DNA of 64,000 nt from Pseudidiomarina aestuarii (GTDB lineage: Bacteria; Pseudomonadota; Gammaproteobacteria; Enterobacterales; Alteromonadaceae): assembly GCA_003030745.1 (NCBI GenBank), contig PYVG01000004.1:3491-67490 (forward strand). Direction: 5' to 3'. Position numbers and translations under genes: made by a program. Numbering within the stretch: the stretch's first letter is position 1; every line of letters begins with the position of its first letter. This document shows, one piece after another, positions 10,062-19,613 of the stretch. Below the pieces are notes generated by a model. That model had not been told where the DNA came from and did no database searches. It worked only from the letters and a program-made list of their open reading frames with translations.

Positions 10062-12689
10062 ATGCATAAGTTATTGTCCTCGCTTGCAACTCTCGCTGCC
10101 ATCATACTGATGACAACAAGTGCACACGCCAAAACTTTGGCTGACTATTTACCTGATGATGTCACCTATGACCCGTCAGTCCCGAAGCCAGCTGATGTAC
10201 TGGGCTATGAAGTAGGTGAATGGCATGTTCGCCATGATCAACTCGTACGGTATATGGAAGTGTTGGCTGAACACTCCGACCGCTTCCAGATTGAATACAC
10301 TGGACGCACCCATGAGCAACGTCCGTTATTGTTGCTGACGGTCACTGCACCCGAGAACTTTGCGAATCTGGATGAGTTGCGCGAGCAGCACACTGCGCTA
10401 GCCGACCCACAGCGTAAGGGCGATCCTGAAACCGCTCCACTCGTGCTTTATATGGGGTACAGCATTCATGGTGACGAGCCAAGCGGCAGTAATTCTTCAC
10501 TGTTATATGCATACTACTTAGCGGCTGCTCAAGGCGAGAAAATTGAACAGCTTCTCAAAGACACCATCATTCTGTTAGACCCGAGCTTGAATCCGGATGG
10601 CCTTGCACGCTTTGCACAATGGGCTAACCAACATAAGAGCCAAAACTTGGTCGCGGATCCTCAGCATCGTGAACATGTGCAAGGTACACCGCGTGGTCGT
10701 GTAAACCATTACTGGTTTGACTTGAACCGTGACTGGTTGTTACTGCAACATCCAGAATCACGTGCGCGCATTGCCAACTTCCAAAAGTGGCGTCCAAATG
10801 TGTTAACTGATTTTCATGAGATGGGCACCAACAGTACGTTCTTCTTCCAACCAGGCATCCCGACACGACGGAACCCAAACACGCCAGAAGAGAACGTCGA
10901 ATTAACCGCTAAGCTCGCTGAATACCACGCAGCCAAACTCGATGAAGATGGTCGCTTGTACTTTACTGAAGAAGCTTTCGATGACTTTTATGTTGGGAAA
11001 GGCTCGACCTATCCAGACGTACAAGGCGCTATTGGTATCTTATTTGAGCAGGCTTCAAGCCGCGGTCATGCGCAAGACTCGATCAATGGTTTAGTCGAAT
11101 TCCCTTTTACGATTCAGAACCAGTTCGATACGTCGCTGACTACGATGTTTGGTGCACATGAGAACAAACAACTGTTCTTGGATTATCAACAACGCTTCTT
11201 TGATGCGGCTTATTCGGCTGCCAAAAAGGCTGACTTTAATGGTTATGTGGTGGGTGACAACTCAGACCCAGCACGCCTCCATGAGATGCTGAATATCTTG
11301 CATCAACACGGTATTCGAGCTTACGCACTTGAGCGTGACATCGAAGTTGGCGGCACCAATTATGCAGCTGGAAGCAGCTACTACGTGCCACTGGAGCAGG
11401 AGCAATACACGCTGATCCGTGCCATTTTCACTACGGATAAGTCGTTCCGAGACAACACCTTTTATGATGTGTCGGGATGGACTTTGCCGATGGCGTTCAA
11501 CGTTCCGTTCAATACTTTCAAAGGACGTCGCATCAATACATCGGACACAGCCTGGACTCCAGCTACGGAGTCGACCTCTCCCGAACTGCCAGCGGACGCC
11601 TATGCCTATGCGTTTGAGTGGCATAACTACTTCAGCCCACGCGCATTGCAAAACTTGCTGGAAGCAGACATCCATGTACGCCAAGCAGACAAGAGCTTCA
11701 GTGCACTGACTACCACTGGCGAAGTAGCATTTGACCCAGGTACAGTGGTCGTAACTCGCGCCTACCAATCGAAACCTTGGGCGGAAGTTCAAGCACAATT
11801 GGGAACCATTGCTGCTGCCAATAACCTCGAAGTCAGTGCTATTACCTCTGGGTTAACACCTAAAGGTATTGATATCGGTAGTGGTAACATGCGCCCAGTT
11901 GAGAAAGTCAGCGTCATGATGTTGGTCGGCAACGGCGCCAACATGTATGAGGGTGGTGAAGCTTGGTACTACTTAGATCGCCATGTGGATGTGCCGGTCT
12001 CGATGATTGATACCGATCGTTTTGGTCGTATCGACTTATCTCGCTACACCCATATTGTGATGGTCGATGGCAGCTACTACAACCTCGATAAAGGTGATGC
12101 TGACCGGTTGCGTCGCTGGGTGCGTAACGGTGGTGTCGTGATTGGCCAACAAGGTGGTTCACGTTGGTTAGCTGAGAACGATGTTCTAGCTGCCAAGTTC
12201 ATTGAGGATGAAGTCTTCGAAGAGAAATTTGATACCACCAATCTCCGCTACGATGACATGGATAGCTTCTATGGTAAGCGGCGCGTGGCTGGTGCGATAT
12301 TTGGTGTCGAGTTGGATACATCGCATCCACTTAGCTTCGGTTTCCCGCGTGCACCACTGCCCGTCTTCAAGGACAGTTTGAATGCTATGGAAACACCCGA
12401 GCAGCCATTCTTAAGTGTAGCGAAGTACTTAGCAGAGCCACTGTTAAGTGGTTATGCCGCAAAAGAAAATCGCGAAGTGCTAGCCGGTAAAACGGCAGTA
12501 TTAGCGCACCGCTTAGGCCGAGGCCGGGTGGTTGCCTTCAGTGATGACGTCAACTTCCGTGCCTTCTTCTACGGTTCAGCAAAACTGTTGAGTAACGCTA
12601 TTTACTTAGCGCCAGCCATTCGCCCTTCAGCGAATCCTAGTGAAGATGCTGCCGCAGCTGCTGAGGCTGCAGCAGAGGCGGCTCACTAG
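10062..12689 (+). CDS. Exported M14 family zinc carboxypeptidase-like protein
   Basis: An 875-residue protein with a signal peptide ending near AHA (residue 23). The M14 zinc motif is H136-G-D-E139 in GYSIHGDEPSGSNS, with the third zinc-ligand region in FDLNRDWLLLQHPE and conserved DFHEMGTNSTFFF. Residues about 610-760 look like a class I glutamine amidotransferase-like fold, ending in a GRGRVVAFSDDVNFR segment. The C-terminal tail is Ala/Glu-rich. Related large peptidases are common in marine gammaproteobacteria that live on protein. I take the ATG at 10062, which starts a clean signal peptide, not an ATG 36 bases earlier. Confidence 0.85.
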   Translation: MHKLLSSLATLAAIILMTTSAHAKTLADYLPDDVTYDPSVPKPADVLGYEVGEWHVRHDQLVRYMEVLAEHSDRFQIEYTGRTHEQRPLLLLTVTAPENFANLDELREQHTALADPQRKGDPETAPLVLYMGYSIHGDEPSGSNSSLLYAYYLAAAQGEKIEQLLKDTIILLDPSLNPDGLARFAQWANQHKSQNLVADPQHREHVQGTPRGRVNHYWFDLNRDWLLLQHPESRARIANFQKWRPNVLTDFHEMGTNSTFFFQPGIPTRRNPNTPEENVELTAKLAEYHAAKLDEDGRLYFTEEAFDDFYVGKGSTYPDVQGAIGILFEQASSRGHAQDSINGLVEFPFTIQNQFDTSLTTMFGAHENKQLFLDYQQRFFDAAYSAAKKADFNGYVVGDNSDPARLHEMLNILHQHGIRAYALERDIEVGGTNYAAGSSYYVPLEQEQYTLIRAIFTTDKSFRDNTFYDVSGWTLPMAFNVPFNTFKGRRINTSDTAWTPATESTSPELPADAYAYAFEWHNYFSPRALQNLLEADIHVRQADKSFSALTTTGEVAFDPGTVVVTRAYQSKPWAEVQAQLGTIAAANNLEVSAITSGLTPKGIDIGSGNMRPVEKVSVMMLVGNGANMYEGGEAWYYLDRHVDVPVSMIDTDRFGRIDLSRYTHIVMVDGSYYNLDKGDADRLRRWVRNGGVVIGQQGGSRWLAENDVLAAKFIEDEVFEEKFDTTNLRYDDMDSFYGKRRVAGAIFGVELDTSHPLSFGFPRAPLPVFKDSLNAMETPEQPFLSVAKYLAEPLLSGYAAKENREVLAGKTAVLAHRLGRGRVVAFSDDVNFRAFFYGSAKLLSNAIYLAPAIRPSANPSEDAAAAAEAAAEAAH

Positions 12690-13426
12690 TCGGTTTTGAT
12701 AAGCGGGGGTGCATGGGGTTCGGTGTAAGCCAATGTCCATGCATCTACCGCTACCGCACCGCGTCGTTGCAGCGCCAGAGCAGCAGCTGATACCGAAGCC
12801 CCCGTCGTTAATACATCATCTACCACCGCGACCGTCAGTCCTTTGACCGATCGCGTGCAATGCATACTATGACTCATATTTTGCCAACGCTCTGCGGCAT
12901 TCGAGCGATGCTGCGGTGATTCCTGTTGTAGTCGTCGTAACGTTCCGTATCCCACTGGAATGGACAAGAGTTCCCCTAACTGACCAGCCAACAATCCCGC
13001 TTGGTTGTACCCGCGTTCACACCAGCGTTGTTTGCTCATCGGCATCGGCACAATCAAGTCAGGCCAACGTACCGGCTGACTGGTTTCACGCAGAACAAAA
13101 CGTTGGTAGCAGGTATGGAGCTGTGCCCCTAGCAGCGGCGCTAAAACTCGCGCCAAGTCAGGCATTTGCTTGAACTTGAAATATTGAATGAGCTTTTGCA
13201 CCTCCGGTTGCCACCTTAGTGCCGCAAACCAAAATCTTCCGGCGGCGAGATCTTGCCGTTGACAGCGCCAGCGTTGGCAACGCGGCGGTAACCGCGGCAG
13301 ATCGGCAAAACACACCGAGCAAAAGCTCTTTTCACCGACTTCTAGTGGCTCTTCACACAGCCAACAACACGCCAAACCGGGCGTTAAATCAATCCACTTG
13401 GCAAGCTGCCGAGCTATCGCTACCAT
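12686..13426 (-). CDS. comF: ComF family phosphoribosyltransferase-like protein
   Basis: Homologue of ComF/GntX, needed for DNA uptake or DNA use in some bacteria. The N-terminus holds a zinc-ribbon (two CxxC pairs within the first 40 residues) and the C-terminal half a PRTase fold with the PRPP loop VAVVDDVLTTGASV. The ATG at 13426 has an AAGGAAG ribosome site at good spacing; a GTG two codons earlier is an alternative. It is divergent from bioH, as in E. coli, and ends tail-to-tail with the M14 gene in a shared CTAG. Confidence 0.9.
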   Translation of the reverse strand: MVAIARQLAKWIDLTPGLACCWLCEEPLEVGEKSFCSVCFADLPRLPPRCQRWRCQRQDLAAGRFWFAALRWQPEVQKLIQYFKFKQMPDLARVLAPLLGAQLHTCYQRFVLRETSQPVRWPDLIVPMPMSKQRWCERGYNQAGLLAGQLGELLSIPVGYGTLRRLQQESPQHRSNAAERWQNMSHSMHCTRSVKGLTVAVVDDVLTTGASVSAAALALQRRGAVAVDAWTLAYTEPHAPPLIKTD

Positions 13427-13458
13427 AACCACTTCCTTGTCTGTATAGAGGTGTATTC

Positions 13459-14238
13459 ATGGTAGCTGCGGTTTGGTCAAAGGTCAGTGGGCAAGGGTCG
13501 GATATTGTCGTACTCCATGGTTGGGGTTTGAACGCGAATATCTGGACACCCGTTGCCAAGCCCTTGTCTGAGTTGGGCCGTCTCCATCAAATCGATCTAC
13601 CTGGCTACGGCGAATCGGCATGGCCTGAAGCACTCCCCATTACATTCAGTAACCTCGTTGAACTGACCTTGGCGGCACTCCCGGAACGCTGTCACTTAGT
13701 TGGCTGGTCACTGGGTGGGTTAGTTGCCACCCAAATTGCTCTTCAAGCACCCGAGCGTGTCCAGAGTTTAACGACTATCGCAAGTTCACCTTATTTCCCA
13801 GCAGCAGATAACTGGCCCGGCATTGAGCCTCATATCCTGAATAATTTTGCACGCCTGTTGAGTAAAGACTTCCGGAAAACAGTTGAGCGCTTTCTAGCAC
13901 TGCAATCCATGGGTAGTCCGCATGCGAAAGAGGATGTGCGGCAAGTAAAAACCTGGCTCTTTGAAAAACCTATGGCATCGGTTGAAGTGCTAGATGCAGG
14001 GCTGGATATGTTGGCATCCGTTGATCTTCGTGACCAATTAAAGCACATCGACTTACCGTTCTTCCGCCTCTACGGTCGTCTCGATGCGCTAGTGCCTGCA
14101 AGTGTCGCAGATCAGGTTCAAGCTCTGGCGCCCGCGAGCTCTCAGTTTGTCTCGCCGCGCTGCAGTCATGCGCCGTTTATTAGCGATCCAACCACATTTG
14201 TTCAACAATTAAGTGCATTCATTTCCAACAACTCGTAG
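13459..14238 (+). CDS. bioH: Pimeloyl-ACP methyl ester carboxylesterase BioH
   Basis: Alpha/beta hydrolase that removes the methyl group from pimeloyl-ACP methyl ester, closing the BioC-BioH route to the biotin precursor. The 259 residues carry the oxyanion GWG early, the nucleophile elbow G-W-S84-L-G-G, acid D209 in YGRLDALVP and H237 in CSHAPF. Size and the comF neighbour match E. coli bioH. No other biotin gene is in the window. Confidence 0.92.
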   Translation: MVAAVWSKVSGQGSDIVVLHGWGLNANIWTPVAKPLSELGRLHQIDLPGYGESAWPEALPITFSNLVELTLAALPERCHLVGWSLGGLVATQIALQAPERVQSLTTIASSPYFPAADNWPGIEPHILNNFARLLSKDFRKTVERFLALQSMGSPHAKEDVRQVKTWLFEKPMASVEVLDAGLDMLASVDLRDQLKHIDLPFFRLYGRLDALVPASVADQVQALAPASSQFVSPRCSHAPFISDPTTFVQQLSAFISNNS

Positions 14239-14264
14239 ACTGAAGCTAGGTTTCACTGAACTGG

Positions 14265-14897
14265 ATGCGAACGGACATGCACAAGTTTTTTCACGTTTTT
14301 TATATTGTCATTATTCTTGCCTTACTTTGGTTTGGTAACTTTTCGTCGAATGAGCCTTCAGCCATTGAGCAAGCGGCACAATCGTTTGAGCAAGGTTTTG
14401 CCGAAGGCTTTGCGTCTGCTAAAAATGTAGCAATTGTAGACAGCGAAGATGAAGTAGTTCAAATGACTGAAGACCTCACGCGTGCCAATTCGGATGCAAG
14501 CGATGTGAGCGAAGAGGAAGTGGCTGTGCCGGCAATTCAAGAAGAACCTGACCTAGACAGTATCGCGGCGCAATTGCAGGAATTTACCACCTACCCTGAT
14601 CGCATGCTGCAAGAGTCGGTGGACCCAGACTGGGCTTATTTAGTGGAGTCTGATGTGGAGCGACTGTTTGAGATCAAAGACGAACTCGGCGACTTACTGC
14701 TGCAGTCAGTAACCTGTCGCACATCCATTTGCGAACTCAAAGTGAGTAATCAATCCGGAATGAGGATTGAAGATTTGATCCGCGTGCAACAAACCCTATC
14801 CAAGCAGCCTTGGTACGATGAGAACTACACCTCACAATTCAATATCAAAAATGAGGATGACCACCACAGTGTATTTATCGTAAGACCCACACCTTAA
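14265..14897 (+). CDS. Uncharacterised membrane-anchored acidic protein
   Basis: A 210-residue protein not assigned to a family. It has one N-terminal membrane segment (about residues 7-24), then an acidic, low-complexity stretch rich in Glu/Asp (about 60-100) and a C-terminal domain with a CRTSIC cysteine pair. The layout suggests a periplasmic protein tethered to the inner membrane. A second ATG four codons in is an alternative start. The gene is downstream of bioH with a 26-base gap and convergent with mutM. Confidence 0.7.
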   Translation: MRTDMHKFFHVFYIVIILALLWFGNFSSNEPSAIEQAAQSFEQGFAEGFASAKNVAIVDSEDEVVQMTEDLTRANSDASDVSEEEVAVPAIQEEPDLDSIAAQLQEFTTYPDRMLQESVDPDWAYLVESDVERLFEIKDELGDLLLQSVTCRTSICELKVSNQSGMRIEDLIRVQQTLSKQPWYDENYTSQFNIKNEDDHHSVFIVRPTP

Positions 14898-14900
14898 CGG

Positions 14901-15716
14901 CTAGCGCTGACAGCTTGGGCAGTAAACGGTACTACGCTGCCCCAAGCGAATTTCTTTCAGCCGTCCCGAGCACTGCATACAGAGTTTACCGCCGCGACCA
15001 TAAACCATCAGTTCTTGTTTGAAATAACCAGGCTGCCCATCTGCTTGGGTGAAATCTTGCAACGTGGTGCCGCCTTGTTCAATGGCGCGCGCTAGGGTTT
15101 GTTTAATAATAGGCACTAACTTGGCGTAACGGGCTTTGCTAATGCGTCCAGCGGCTCGCTTAGGATTAATTCCCGCCTTAAACAACGACTCATTGGCATA
15201 AATATTCCCCACGCCTACCACAACGTGATTGTCCATGATGAAGGTTTTGACGGATTGCGAACGCCCGCGTGAGGCGTTAAACAAATAGTCCAAATGGAAG
15301 TCATCGGTCAGTGGCTCAGGCCCTAGCTCTCGTAGCAGTGGATGATCAAGAGATGGATGTTCTTCACTAAATAACCAACAACCAAAACGACGTGGGTCAT
15401 TGAATCGCAAGGACCACCCGCTGCCGAGTTCTAAATCCACATGGTCATGCTTAACCACAATGGTATCGGTCGGAATCACGCGAACCTTGCCCGACATGCC
15501 GAGGTGCACAATGGCATAGCCTTGCGTGGTATGGATAATCAAATACTTGGCGCGCCGCTCCACCTGAGTAATGGTTGCACCTGTGAGTTGTTGCAGTGTC
15601 TCAGGAACTGGCCAGCGCAGTCGTGCATCACGCACAATCACTTGCTTGATCACTTGGCTTTCAAGATGCGGTGCAATACCACGTCGGCTTACTTCAACTT
15701 CAGGTAACTCAGGCAT
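14901..15716 (-). CDS. mutM: Formamidopyrimidine-DNA glycosylase
   Basis: Base-excision glycosylase/AP lyase that removes 8-oxoguanine and other oxidised purines. The mature N-terminus [12 protein letters not shown] gives the catalytic Pro2 and Glu3; the Fpg zinc finger is at the C-terminal end (CMQC ... CPSC). 271 residues is typical. It belongs to the mutM/rpmG/rpmB/radC neighbourhood known from E. coli, with one extra gene inserted between mutM and rpmG. Confidence 0.98.
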   Translation of the reverse strand: MPELPEVEVSRRGIAPHLESQVIKQVIVRDARLRWPVPETLQQLTGATITQVERRAKYLIIHTTQGYAIVHLGMSGKVRVIPTDTIVVKHDHVDLELGSGWSLRFNDPRRFGCWLFSEEHPSLDHPLLRELGPEPLTDDFHLDYLFNASRGRSQSVKTFIMDNHVVVGVGNIYANESLFKAGINPKRAAGRISKARYAKLVPIIKQTLARAIEQGGTTLQDFTQADGQPGYFKQELMVYGRGGKLCMQCSGRLKEIRLGQRSTVYCPSCQR

Positions 15717-15820
15717 TCGTTATCTCTTCGGTTCATTCGGTGGTGAGGCGCTTGCGTAAACTGCGAATCTGCCCTATATTCGCGCAACTTTCATTCATTC
15801 AACTGTATCTCTTCAAGCCC

Positions 15821-16483
15821 ATGACAACAGCTGATTTCGAGCAAATTATCGAACTGGATGCGTTTAACACGCAGGCGATCGATTGCGAGCAATTGGCGAA
15901 TCATGGCTATGTGATTGTACCGAACTTTTTGGCCACCGAACATTGCCAAGCGTTGTTTGACCACGCTGTGGCACTCGACCCCAACGCATGGCAGCAAGCG
16001 GGCATTGGACGTGCCGATCAGTACACCACCAATACGGCTGTTCGCCAAGATAAGATCCGCTGGTTGCAGCGTGACTATAAACCCGAAGCAAGCTATCTAG
16101 CATTCATGGATGCGCTCCGATTACAGATCAATCGCGAGTTGTTTATGGGCTTGTTTGACTATGAGTGTCACCTCGCGCATTACCCACCGGGTGCCTTTTA
16201 CCGAAAACATCTCGATGCCTTTAAGGGTCGCAGCAATCGTATCTTGACCAGCGTGTTTTACTTGAACCCAGAGTGGCACCCCAATGACGGCGGTGAACTG
16301 GTGATGTATGACGCCAACGGTGACGTATTAGAAATGGTTTTGCCTGAAGCTGGCAAACTGGTGCTCTTTCTCAGCGATGTGTTTGTTCATGAAGTTCTTC
16401 CCGGCCAGCGTGACCGCTTTAGTATTACCGGTTGGTATCGGCACAATGCCAGTATTGGCGGTGTCATTGACCCCACCCGCTAA
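15821..16483 (+). CDS. 2OG-Fe(II) oxygenase, SM-20/PHD type
   Basis: Prolyl-4-hydroxylase-like dioxygenase using 2-oxoglutarate and Fe(II). In the 220-residue product the iron ligands are H130 and D132 (KHLDAF) and H190 (FVHEVLP), and the 2OG-binding Arg is R199. The target protein is unknown; bacterial relatives can act on translation factors, which is only background here. The start at 15821 is preferred over an in-frame ATG 150 bases upstream, which would run back through mutM. Confidence 0.87.
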   Translation: MTTADFEQIIELDAFNTQAIDCEQLANHGYVIVPNFLATEHCQALFDHAVALDPNAWQQAGIGRADQYTTNTAVRQDKIRWLQRDYKPEASYLAFMDALRLQINRELFMGLFDYECHLAHYPPGAFYRKHLDAFKGRSNRILTSVFYLNPEWHPNDGGELVMYDANGDVLEMVLPEAGKLVLFLSDVFVHEVLPGQRDRFSITGWYRHNASIGGVIDPTR

Positions 16484-16500
16484 GCTTTATCACTAGACAC

Positions 16501-16529
16501 AAAAAACCCGACGCGAAGTCGGGTTTTTT
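16501..16529. terminator. Bidirectional intrinsic terminator
   Basis: A perfect 12-bp inverted repeat (AAAAAACCCGAC / GTCGGGTTTTTT) with a 5-base loop. It ends in a T run on both strands, so it can serve both the oxygenase gene and the opposing rpmB-rpmG operon. Confidence 0.92.
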
Positions 16530-16564
16530 ATCAAGCTCTTGCGGCAGGTCTGCCGAAGCAAAAA

Positions 16565-16720
16565 TTACTTAATTTTGGCTTCTTTGAAAATCACGTGCTT
16601 ACGAACCACTGGATCGAATTTTTTGATTTCCATTTTTTCAGGCATAGTGCGCTTGTTCTTGTCGGTAGTGTAGAAGAAACCAGTACCGGCAGAAGAAACT
16701 AAACGAATCTTATCACGCAT
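16565..16720 (-). CDS. rpmG: 50S ribosomal protein L33
   Basis: A 51-residue ribosomal protein read directly from the sequence: [17 protein letters not shown] at the start and VIFKEAKIK at the end. It is the Cys-free form of L33, without the zinc CxxC pairs. It follows rpmB by 11 bases in one operon and has a GGAG ribosome site. Length and sequence fit the gammaproteobacterial protein. Confidence 0.97.
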   Translation of the reverse strand: MRDKIRLVSSAGTGFFYTTDKNKRTMPEKMEIKKFDPVVRKHVIFKEAKIK

Positions 16721-16731
16721 GGTTTATCTCC

Positions 16732-16968
16732 TTACACTTTCTCGCCGCGTGCGCGCATTTCTGCAAGCACAGAGTCGATTCCGTTTTTATCAATGATACG
16801 CATTGCTTTAGTAGTAATGCGCAATTTTACCCAACGCTTTTCTGATTCAACCCAGAAGCGGTGAGATTGCAGGTTCGGCAGGAAACGACGCTTGGTCGCA
16901 TTGTTCGCGTGCGAGCGGTTGTTACCCACTACCGGACGCTTTCCTGTAACTTGACATACTCGTGACAT
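16732..16968 (-). CDS. rpmB: 50S ribosomal protein L28
   Basis: A 78-residue large-subunit protein with the typical [17 protein letters not shown] start and [16 protein letters not shown] stretch. First gene of the rpmB-rpmG operon, expressed from the promoter at 17043-17071. Confidence 0.98.
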   Translation of the reverse strand: MSRVCQVTGKRPVVGNNRSHANNATKRRFLPNLQSHRFWVESEKRWVKLRITTKAMRIIDKNGIDSVLAEMRARGEKV

Positions 16969-17042
16969 CGTTTTTTACTCCAAAATTTGCTTCAAGCTCG
17001 CCTGTCGCCCATCGCGGCCTTGCCTTGAATCCGAGGGCGCAT

Positions 17043-17071
17043 TTTATACAGCAAATTAGCCCGGCAATCAA
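17043..17071 (-). promoter_or_regulatory. Sigma-70 promoter of rpmB-rpmG
   Basis: On the minus strand, TTGATT (-35, 17066-17071), a 17-base spacer and TATAAA (-10, 17043-17048), followed by AT and a GC-rich discriminator as expected for a growth-rate-controlled ribosomal promoter. The leader to the rpmB ATG would be about 67 bases. Confidence 0.7.
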
Positions 17072-17174
17072 GTGATCGCAGTGTTTTTTTGATCGTTTCT
17101 AGATCGTTCGATCGTCCTCTCACGAATTTTTTTAACCTTTCTTGAGAGTGTCGCAACGAAGCCGCGCTACTCTA

Positions 17175-17858
17175 CTACAATAAGCCGCGTTCGGCAAATG
17201 AAACTGGCGATCCTGAACCAATAACAAAGTGATCCAATAGCGCTACGTCGATTAAGCTCAAAGCCTTCTTGAGCCGCTCAGTCACGCGCTGATCCGCTTG
17301 GCTTGGTTCGGCTACTCCGGAGGGGTGATTATGCGCCAAAATGACAGCAGCTGCGTTGTGTTGCATCACCAATTTGATAATCTCTCGCGGATACACGGGC
17401 GCAGCGTTAATGGTGCCATGAAATAGCTCAACGTACTTCAATAAGCGGTGCTGACTATCCAGCAGCAACACCACAAATACTTCTCGTTCCTGATGTCGTA
17501 GCTGAGCGGTTAAATAGTCCCGGACCATGGCAGGTTGTGTAAAACCATCATCGCGCTGCAATTGCCAACTGAGGTAGCGGCGCGACAATTCCATGATCAC
17601 TTGTAACTGCATCACTCGAGCAGGACCCACACCTGGTTGCTGCAGCAGATCTTCCGCGGATGCGGTGAGCAGTCCACCAATCCCCTTAAAGTGCTCTAAT
17701 AATTCGCGGGCAAACTGCACCACATCACGTCCGCGCGTTCCGGTTCCTAATAGAATGGCTAAGAGTTCGGCATCGGTTAATGTTCCTACTCCCAATGCAG
17801 CCATGCGCTCACGCGGACGTTCCTCGGCCGCCATATTCTTAATTGCTACCATCGTCAT
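17175..17858 (-). CDS. radC: RadC family JAB domain protein
   Basis: UPF0758/RadC protein, 227 residues from the ATG at 17858. The N-terminal part holds a helix-hairpin-helix-like segment (LLQQPGVGPARVMQL) and the C-terminal part a JAMM metal motif H176-N-H178-PSG...D189, whose activity in RadC is unknown despite the old link to DNA repair. An AAGGAG ribosome site lies 7 bases before this ATG. An ATG 75 bases upstream would place a terminator hairpin inside the coding region, so I reject it. Confidence 0.94.
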   Translation of the reverse strand: MTMVAIKNMAAEERPRERMAALGVGTLTDAELLAILLGTGTRGRDVVQFARELLEHFKGIGGLLTASAEDLLQQPGVGPARVMQLQVIMELSRRYLSWQLQRDDGFTQPAMVRDYLTAQLRHQEREVFVVLLLDSQHRLLKYVELFHGTINAAPVYPREIIKLVMQHNAAAVILAHNHPSGVAEPSQADQRVTERLKKALSLIDVALLDHFVIGSGSPVSFAERGLL

Positions 17859-17897
17859 AAACCTACTCCTTGGTTTCGCTGAAAAAATGGCAGACAT

Positions 17898-17920
17898 AAA
17901 AAAGCCACCTGACGGTGGCT
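17898..17920 (-). terminator. Intrinsic terminator after the lipoprotein gene
   Basis: On the minus strand, AGCCACC-GTCA-GGTGGCT followed by TTTTT: a 7-bp stem with a 4-base loop and T run. It ends transcription of the small lipoprotein gene before radC. Confidence 0.85.
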
Positions 17921-17946
17921 CTTCGAGTTTCACTGCCGGAGTTAGT

Positions 17947-18216
17947 TTAATTCATTCCGACTGGACGTAGTGGACCGCGCTGGTTTCTTTGCAGTTCACG
18001 TTGAGCCGTTTCTTGCTCTTCTTTCATTTGCGCAGGTGTACGACACACGCGCTTCTTGAAGTTAGTTCCTACAGTTTGTTCATTTCGACAGATGTGAGTG
18101 ACGACACCTTCGTCGTTCACAACACGAACATAACCACTGCCCATGTCTTCTTCTGTCGTTGATTGGCAACCTGCTAACAACAGGGCAGCAGCGGCTGCTA
18201 AAGCTATTTTATACAT
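17947..18216 (-). CDS. Small uncharacterised lipoprotein
   Basis: An 89-residue protein with a lipoprotein signal MYKIALAAAAALLLAGC (lipobox LLAGC), then a mature part of about 70 residues with two Cys (HICRNEQTVG and RVCRTP) and a Gln/Arg-rich tail. The two Cys may form a disulfide. The GGAAG ribosome site decides for the ATG at 18216 over upstream in-frame ATGs. Family not recognised; likely a periplasmic or outer-membrane lipoprotein. Confidence 0.8.
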   Translation of the reverse strand: MYKIALAAAAALLLAGCQSTTEEDMGSGYVRVVNDEGVVTHICRNEQTVGTNFKKRVCRTPAQMKEEQETAQRELQRNQRGPLRPVGMN

Positions 18217-18377
18217 GACATCTTCCATTTGTTGCGTAAAAAGGTGGTTTTCTAACCACCTCATCACCCTAACGCGTATAAATGTACGTTGCAAACACAG
18301 AAATGTAACATTTCCTATATCGCCAATTTTCTGTTCCCGTGATAAGGTTAAGATCACGTAAAAGGTAAGGACTTACT

Positions 18378-19613
18378 ATGACCACAAGCCCCGAAATGCC
18401 GTTGTCTGGCCGCAGAATTCTGATTGGAATCAGTGGCGGGATTGCCGCTTATAAAATTCCAGAACTGGTGCGTCGCTTGAAAGATCTTGGTGCGGACGTG
18501 CGCGTGGTCATGACTCAAGGTGGTAAAGCGTTTATAACACCGCTCACTCTGCAGGCGGTGTCGGGCAATCCAGTTCACGATGATTTGTTGGATCCGGCTG
18601 CAGAAGCAGCGATGGGTCACATTGAGCTAGCGAAATGGGCTGACTTGGTATTGATTGCACCTGCCAGCGCCAGCACGCTGGGGCGGCTAGCGCATGGTTT
18701 AGCGGATGACCTGTTAAGTACGGTCTGTCTTGCAACGCCGGCTCCAATTGCCGTTGCTCCAGCAATGAATCAACAAATGTGGGCGGCACCAGCTGTCCAG
18801 GACAATATGACGCTACTACGACGCCATGGAGTTCATATTATTGAGCCAGCAAGCGGAGCACAGGCTTGTGGCGACGTTGGCGCAGGCCGCATGCCTGAAC
18901 CTGCAGAATTACGTGAGGCGGTGGTCGCTCTGCTGCGCCCAAAGCCGCAAGTTCTCAGCGGTAAACACGTTGTCATAACCGCTGGGCCCACGCGCGAGGC
19001 GATAGACCCTGTTCGTTACATCAGTAATCACAGCTCAGGCAAAATGGGATTTGCGCTGGCTGCTGTCGCGCAGCAATTGGGAGCTACAGTCACCTTAGTT
19101 GCTGGTCCTTGTCAGCTCAGCACACCTCACGGTGTCGAACGGATTGATGTAATCAGTGCCGACGACATGCTGCAAGCTGTTGAAGCTGCAATTGATACAG
19201 CTGATATTTTTATCGGTTGTGCGGCGGTTGCGGATTACCGCCCACAGTCAGTCGGCTCGACCAAAATCAAGAAAAATGCAGAAAGTCTGGTGCTGGAGTT
19301 CACTCGCAATCCAGATATTCTCGCCACCGTTGCCGCTCGTGACAATCCACCCTTTACTATTGGCTTTGCGGCAGAAACCAACGATGTATTGAACTACGCA
19401 GCCGGCAAATTGACCCGCAAAAAGCTGAATTTAATTGCTGCCAATGACGTCAGCGATACGCAAATTGGTTTCAATAGCGATGACAACGCCATGACGTTGC
19501 TCTGGCATGACAAAAATAATGAATTACAACAACAGGCGCTGGGACGGGATAGCAAATTGGCGATCGCCGAAGCAATCCTGACTCAAGCCGTACAAATCAT
19601 TAGTGAACAGTGA
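18378..19613 (+). CDS. coaBC: Bifunctional PPC synthetase/decarboxylase CoaBC (Dfp)
   Basis: Makes 4'-phosphopantothenoylcysteine and decarboxylates it to 4'-phosphopantetheine in coenzyme A synthesis. The 411 residues show the flavin-dependent CoaC domain first (ISGGIAAYKIPELVRRL, the GHIELAKWAD His region, APAMNQQMW) and the CoaB domain after about residue 195 (ITAGPTREAIDPVRYISN, KIKKNAE). The last codons (SEQ-stop) come from an interspersed repeat, so the C-terminus may differ from relatives. In E. coli dut lies next; here it is absent and slmA follows. Confidence 0.97.
   Translation: MTTSPEMPLSGRRILIGISGGIAAYKIPELVRRLKDLGADVRVVMTQGGKAFITPLTLQAVSGNPVHDDLLDPAAEAAMGHIELAKWADLVLIAPASASTLGRLAHGLADDLLSTVCLATPAPIAVAPAMNQQMWAAPAVQDNMTLLRRHGVHIIEPASGAQACGDVGAGRMPEPAELREAVVALLRPKPQVLSGKHVVITAGPTREAIDPVRYISNHSSGKMGFALAAVAQQLGATVTLVAGPCQLSTPHGVERIDVISADDMLQAVEAAIDTADIFIGCAAVADYRPQSVGSTKIKKNAESLVLEFTRNPDILATVAARDNPPFTIGFAAETNDVLNYAAGKLTRKKLNLIAANDVSDTQIGFNSDDNAMTLLWHDKNNELQQQALGRDSKLAIAEAILTQAVQIISEQ

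Noticed and set aside
17859..17933. Longer RadC start
   Set aside because: It would place the intrinsic terminator of the upstream lipoprotein gene inside the coding sequence; the ATG at 17858 has an AAGGAG site.
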